Below are positions 60,073 through 64,000 of a DNA stretch of 64,000 nt, piece after piece (the first letter of the stretch is position 1; each line of letters begins with the position of its first letter). This stretch comes from Armillaria gallica (taxonomy: Eukaryota; Basidiomycota; Agaricomycetes; Agaricales; Physalacriaceae): contig JBANDB010000014.1 of assembly GCA_037576215.1 (NCBI GenBank), forward strand, positions 2,232,001-2,296,000, in the 5' to 3' direction. The position numbers and the translations under genes are program-made. The notes beneath the pieces were generated by a model. The model searched no databases. It saw only the letters and a program-made list of their open reading frames with translations, and was not told the DNA's origin.

Positions 60073-60081
60073 ATAAAAATA
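60073..60081 (+). promoter_or_regulatory. TATA-like box of copy O
   Basis: ATAAAAATA lies 69 bp before the ATG at 60142. The same element with the same surroundings precedes copy H near 34297. Confidence 0.45.
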
Positions 60082-60141
60082 CGCCCGCGTGAGCCTTTCA
60101 TACAACTTCCGTCCCCTCCACTAAGCAAGAGAGCGCTCACT

Positions 60142-60892
60142 ATGTATTCCATAACCCTACCCTCCAGAGTGCGATGCGTCTATGTGACTGAGGACATTGC
60201 TGCTTGTTTCTGTTCATGGTACATGTCCCCTCCGTCTCCCTGGCTAGATCAGGTAGGCCCTCCTCGACTTCAACTTTGCCCTCATTTTCACACCGTCCCA
60301 GTTTATCTGCGCTGGGTGCGGACACGGTATACACGCACACGCCAACCACGTTCCAGTCGTTGTTCACCAACATCCCGAGACGCACTGTGTCGCCTACGTT
60401 CAGAAAGTATGCAGCTCACTCCCGCTCGTGTTACTCGACGCCTTCATCCGAGCCCAAATTGCAGACACCTGCAGTACAACTTTGCACCTGCGAGACCCTG
60501 CTTTGCAACCACTTTGCAAGTAACAACTCATTTTATTATGATAATCTGTGGGACGCTTTGGACAGCTTGCCAAAAAACGTCCAGGAGCCTTTCACGACCA
60601 ATCTCAAGCCTTTCCACTTTGACGGCTTCAATAAAACTATGCATTCTATGCACATGAATAACACTCCCCACTATATTTCACCTCTTTTCGCCAGCGTCCC
60701 TTCCTCCGTCTTTGAACCACAGATCGAAGTCCGTGACCTCGACGCTCAGACCCAAATTCCAATGGTAGGTCTCTACTTCAATTAATGTCAAATCGTCTGA
60801 CTAACAACACCACTCCTCGTCAGTCAGACGTGGTGAACGAGAACTCCGTTCACTGGGATGATCCTTGCAGGTTGTCTGAGCTCGACACCTGA
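60142..60892 (+). CDS. Cys/His-rich family protein, copy O (four exons, 194 aa)
   Basis: Exons are 60142-60252 (37 codons), 60302-60406 (35), 60465-60764 (100) and 60824-60892 (22 plus stop), all phase 0. Exon 1 has RCVYVTEDIAACFCSW. Exon 2 has CAGCGHGIHAHANHVPVVVH and CVAYVQK. Exon 3 has QLCTCETLLCNHFASNNS and LDSLPKNVQEPFT. Exon 4 begins SDVVNENSVHWDDPC. If the last intron is retained, translation stops at 60785 instead. Relative to copy H a 1-base gain in exon 4 shortens the C-terminus (the H tail ends DHGCLA). So O may be slightly truncated, but the Cys/His modules are complete. The subfamily is that of H. Function is unknown. Confidence 0.7.
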
Positions 60893-61098
60893 TGCAGCCG
60901 GCGGCAACATACCAAAATTAATTTCTAACCACGAATGGTTAGCGTAGTAACAAACTATAATTCAAAATCCTGCAATAATACATACATATGCATCGGATAT
61001 TGAGTCTTCAGGGTTCTCTTGGACCTATGAACTACATTTTTCCCTCATCACTTTGATGGGCTTGTGTTTTGCCGCTTTATTCGGACGCAGCTACAGTA

Positions 61099-61496
61099 CA
61101 GTACAAGATGTGATAATGCATACGATGGGGTGACTCCCGACCTCGTTCGCAGGGATTTATGCACAGGATGTGATATTTCATAATGCATACCGTTGCCGAT
61201 ATTTTTTGGCAGAGATATGCATTATCACATCTGAATGGTTATCGGATTTGACTGCAAATATACCGTATGCATCGGTACAAACCCCACTAAAAGTGATTCT
61301 GTTGGGACCAAAATGCAGATACGTAGGAGATAGGGCAGAAAGAGGCAAGAAAATACCTGAATTGAATGCGGCAAGGTGCGGCACATCACCTTGTCACTGG
61401 ATTGTCACGCCGTGTGACAACGTGTTCGTGCATACGATGTGATAATGCATAAGCTGGGGTGGCTCCCGACCGTATGCATTATCACATCTTGTACTG
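61099..61496. mobile_element. Tc1/mariner-type MITE, 398 bp
   Basis: It has perfect 26-bp terminal inverted repeats starting CAGTACAAGATG (61099-61124 and 61471-61496), flanked by TA on both sides (61097-61098 and 61497-61498). The paralogous segment has the empty site with a single TA at 35245-35246. Ends starting CAGT and a TA target are typical of Tc1/mariner elements. Subterminal blocks (gatgtgataatgcata, ctcccgacc) are repeated inside. It does not encode a transposase. Confidence 0.92.
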
Positions 61497-61770
61497 TATC
61501 CATTGTCGAGGCAGCGTGCGATGTATTCATGGTCTCCGAGACTCGGCAAATGCATTCATTGTCAAAAGTTCATCCCAACCAGCTGTACGGGCAGCGATTG
61601 GCCGGAAATAGCGTCACCGAAGGTAAATGAAAGGTATTCGTCTCCGGTAAAACAGATTGGAAAAGATTGGCGAAGGAAGGTAATGAAAACCGACCGTCTA
61701 TCAATACCTGATACATCGTCGTTCATAGTTTAACGTTCAAGCAAGATCTAGGAAGCATTGATGCATAGAA

Positions 61771-61826
61771 GTCGCTGATAGGGATCCGCACCGTACGGGT
61801 ACGGTGCGGATCCCTAGTCGCTGATA
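61771..61826. mobile_element. 38-bp palindromic insertion with direct-repeat flanks
   Basis: TAGGGATCCGCACCGTAC (61779-61796) is followed by two G and then its exact inverse (61799-61816). The direct repeat gtcgctgata flanks it at 61771-61780 and 61817-61826. The paralogous segment (about 35519-35527) has a single similar target and no palindrome. Read as TAGGG…CCCTA with an 8-bp target duplication it fits the hAT end pattern. Confidence 0.75.
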
Positions 61827-61934
61827 ACTAAAGTCGCCAGTGGATGGCTCGAAGCAAGATTTTGGATGGAACGGTAGGCGGCAGCGACGTGGACAGACGA
61901 TGGCACGGAGAATTGAACCAAGGAGTAAAACTAG

Positions 61935-63330
61935 TAGACTTCGGGTAGACCTGTTTGCCGACAAAAGACTAAGATCCAGGCGAATTTTGGCGGCCTTCTC
62001 TCGACCGCATTCTGGACCTTGTATTCCTTCGACTACTGGAAGTCCAAACCGTCAGGTTATTACCATTCATTTTTGGGTCTAAACTCGCTTGATATCAGCT
62101 GTGAACGGTTGAACGTCAAGTCGATCACACCTCTCAGAATAAGTCAAAAAGTGTTCAATTTGACACCCTTCCTTTCAAGCTCATCGTAATCCACAATCGC
62201 CTCTAGTACCAACAAACACACTCAGTCCTTCAGCGTCGCCTTTGTTGATGCAACTTCTCGGTTGGACTGGTGAGCAATGCAGGGGTTGTTCCATATTGAG
62301 ATCGAAGGAGACAGAGAGCCGCTGTCCCATGGGTCGTGGTAGTTCACCGAAGGGTTCCGGAATCCGGACCGGTCAGATAGGCCAGGATTTTTCACTTCGT
62401 CCACTCTTTCCGTCTTTCTCGTCACCACGCGCAACCTGGAGGACCTCAGCGCCAATTTTGAGATATATTCAACAGGGAACAGACACCGTCGACGCTACCA
62501 TATAGAAGAGATACACCGGGCGGATGGACATGAAAAACGTACGTCACCTTTTCTCTGATTGTGGCGCCGCAATACAACGTCCTTCCACTCATAACGCAGG
62601 CCGGCGACTCCATGCATTCTCACATATGCGCCTTGGATCGACCTCGTTTACGTGAAATATGCCTCGATAATTCGCCTCGACGGCACCAGCAATGCTCCCC
62701 AAACTGGCGCACTGACGACTGCTATCGCATCTCAGATTTCCACCATATTCGTTTCCATTCAACCACCATCACACCTTCATGTCGGTGTCCTGTCCGCATC
62801 CAGGACGCGTAGCCCTCGTCATCAATATCGATCGCCCAAGCCCGGAGATTATATCAGTCAAACTGATAAGCGCGGAGGAGTCGTCTATGATGACTTCGAT
62901 GGCGGAATTTGGCTGCGTGGGACTTCTACTCGGAGCATCCATTGACTGGTCCTGCAAACTCAGTTATGCGATCGCCTTCGATTTCGTTGGACGCCCTACG
63001 CTATGCTCCCCACTCGCATACTTTCCACGATGTTGGTGACAGCCGCTCCCCTTTCTTTTCGCCTCCGGCCGACCGTTGTTTATCTCATGCATCCATCCTA
63101 CACCTCGGTATACGTTAGACCAGGAACAACAGAAGTGGGTAGGTAGGTGGAAGTGATAGCTAAAGCAAGTCAATCGACGTTTCAACTGTAATCGTCTTTT
63201 CTTAACTTTCTCGGTTTTACATTCACATTTTCCTGCCTAGCATCCTGTGGAACCTCATTGATCATCTTCCGGCAGGTTCAGAGACAAAAAGGAAGGAGGG
63301 CAAGCGTTGGTTAGCTGGGAGGGTTATTAG
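61935..63330. repeat. module R3, copy 2
   Basis: It aligns with 36170-37600. The 97-codon plus-strand frame (62652-62945) reads ISTIFVSIQPPSHLHVG … DDFDGGIWLRGTSTRSIH. Its counterpart is broken, and no domain is recognised. Confidence 0.6.
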
Positions 63331-63419
63331 GGAAGGAGATCAGCAACGAGAGCGAAGCGGCCAATCAGTAGGGCCATGACTGACGTAGCTGCTATGTGAA
63401 ATTGTTGACTCGCTCGTCT

Positions 63420-63700
63420 GGTGGAAATGGCATTTCAGATCTATCGACAACGGAAACTCTGTCAATCATGGTCTCAATGTAAGAAAAGCCTCTATTCTGT
63501 GTATCCTCCTTCTCATAATGCGTCCATCAGGATTTGCCATTTGGATATAACAGAGACTGAAAAGTGGAGCGAGGACCACGAGGAACCCGAAGCTGGCATG
63601 ACCAGCTCCTCCGATGCATCCAGCGACCAATTGAAGTGTTTTTCCGACTAGTTAAGGACATACGAGGTGTTCAACGCGTTCATTCATTGTATTAAATAAT
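63420..63700 (+). repeat. module R4, copy 3
   Basis: A 76-codon frame (63421-63651) runs through the intron region and includes ETEKWSEDHEEPEAGMTSSS. The ttaaataataaaac block (AATAAA) follows at about 63691. It is convergent with copy P. Confidence 0.55.
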
Positions 63701-63888
63701 AAAACTGATATTTCAGAGCAAAGCAGAGCGATAAACATGACAGATATGTACACTAAGCATGAGAAAACAAGACGATATCCAAAAAGCTCATACATTGTTG
63801 TGTTTACAGACATTTTCATGACGCATTACTTTTTACACAGAACGACTAAGGAACTGGAGATGAATGATGGAATTTGTTCGCCGCTTAT

Positions 63889-64000
63889 CTAATCAAGTTG
63901 ATCGGCCCAGGCTTCCGCGCCGTGTGCCGCGCTGTAGGGATAATCCTGGTGAAATCTCGCGCGCGAGTCCTGGATGTTGACACTGAAGTTATCGTCCTGG
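63889..64000 (-). CDS. Cys/His-rich family protein, copy P (C-terminal end only)
   Basis: On the minus strand the open frame entering from the window edge gives DDNFSVNIQDSRARFHQDYP and ends GAEAWADQLD at the stop 63891-63889. This is nearly identical to the end of copy I. The Cys/His exons lie beyond the window, so intactness is unknown. Confidence 0.7.
   Translation of the reverse strand, partial: QDDNFSVNIQDSRARFHQDYPYSAAHGAEAWADQLD

Larger units (their letters stand above)
59874..64000. repeat. segmental duplication O-R3-R4-P (partner 34062-38170)
   Basis: Same order and orientation as H-R3-R4-I. It starts at the cc(a/g)gatcatg block. It continues past the end of the window inside copy P. 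Confidence 0.85.

Noticed and set aside
1..64000. CRISPR arrays, rRNA genes, bacterial-style operons
   Set aside because: The only regularly spaced repeats are the ~63-bp B-box-like array and short mini/microsatellites, without spacers of CRISPR type. The organism is eukaryotic.

Overview
The window looks like an accessory, repeat-rich block of a filamentous basidiomycete genome, probably an Agaricomycete. The reasons are: short GT-AG introns of about 50-60 nt; remnants of two protein families that are expanded in mushroom genomes (a DUF7025-like/AAA ATPase and an integrase-core protein); fragments of the FACT subunit Spt16 that keep introns; and very few long uninterrupted reading frames. 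No species can be named from the sequence alone.

Layout. 0-1.3 kb: a tandem array whose core resembles a tRNA B-box. 2.1-4.9 kb: a decayed AAA ATPase and a fragment of a class-V aminotransferase-like gene. 5.3-5.7 kb: a small intact two-exon gene beside a tandem exon duplication. 6.5-11.3 kb: a probable mobile-element relic, with a broken integrase on the minus strand and, divergently, a 644-codon frame interrupted only by four TGA codons; it is followed by a run of 15 G and a hairpin plus CTAG that resembles a Helitron 3' end. 12.7-64 kb: the dominant content is a family of small three- or four-exon Cys/His-rich genes. I find sixteen copies (A-P). Five look intact (F, G, I, N, O), one runs off the window edge (P), and ten are broken.

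The family has a fixed plan. Exon 1 ends in a CxC-W region. Exon 2 carries CxxCGHGIHAHxDY...C[AV]AYxQK. Exon 3 opens with CxC and runs into a Ser/Thr/Asn/Pro-rich tail. The measured introns are all phase 0, so each exon is a separable metal-ligand module. Copies fall into four subfamilies by their tails. They have spread mainly by segmental duplication: a ~5 kb block (copy C plus modules R2 and R1 plus an Spt16 3' fragment) recurs as copy G plus the same partners; a >4 kb block (copy H, modules R3 and R4, convergent copy I) recurs as O-R3-R4-P; and copies B and F share flanks.

Three non-autonomous insertions can be placed to the base: a 656-bp element with 19-bp inverted ends and an 8-bp target duplication (hAT type); a 398-bp element with 26-bp inverted ends and a TA duplication (Tc1/mariner type), with an empty site in the paralogous segment; and a 38-bp near-perfect palindrome flanked by 8-10-bp direct repeats. 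The remaining sequence (for example 44.9-48.9, 49.7-50.9 and 52.6-53.6 kb) holds only short frames that I cannot assign. Nothing suggests an operon or a shared pathway; the Cys/His family has no function known to me.
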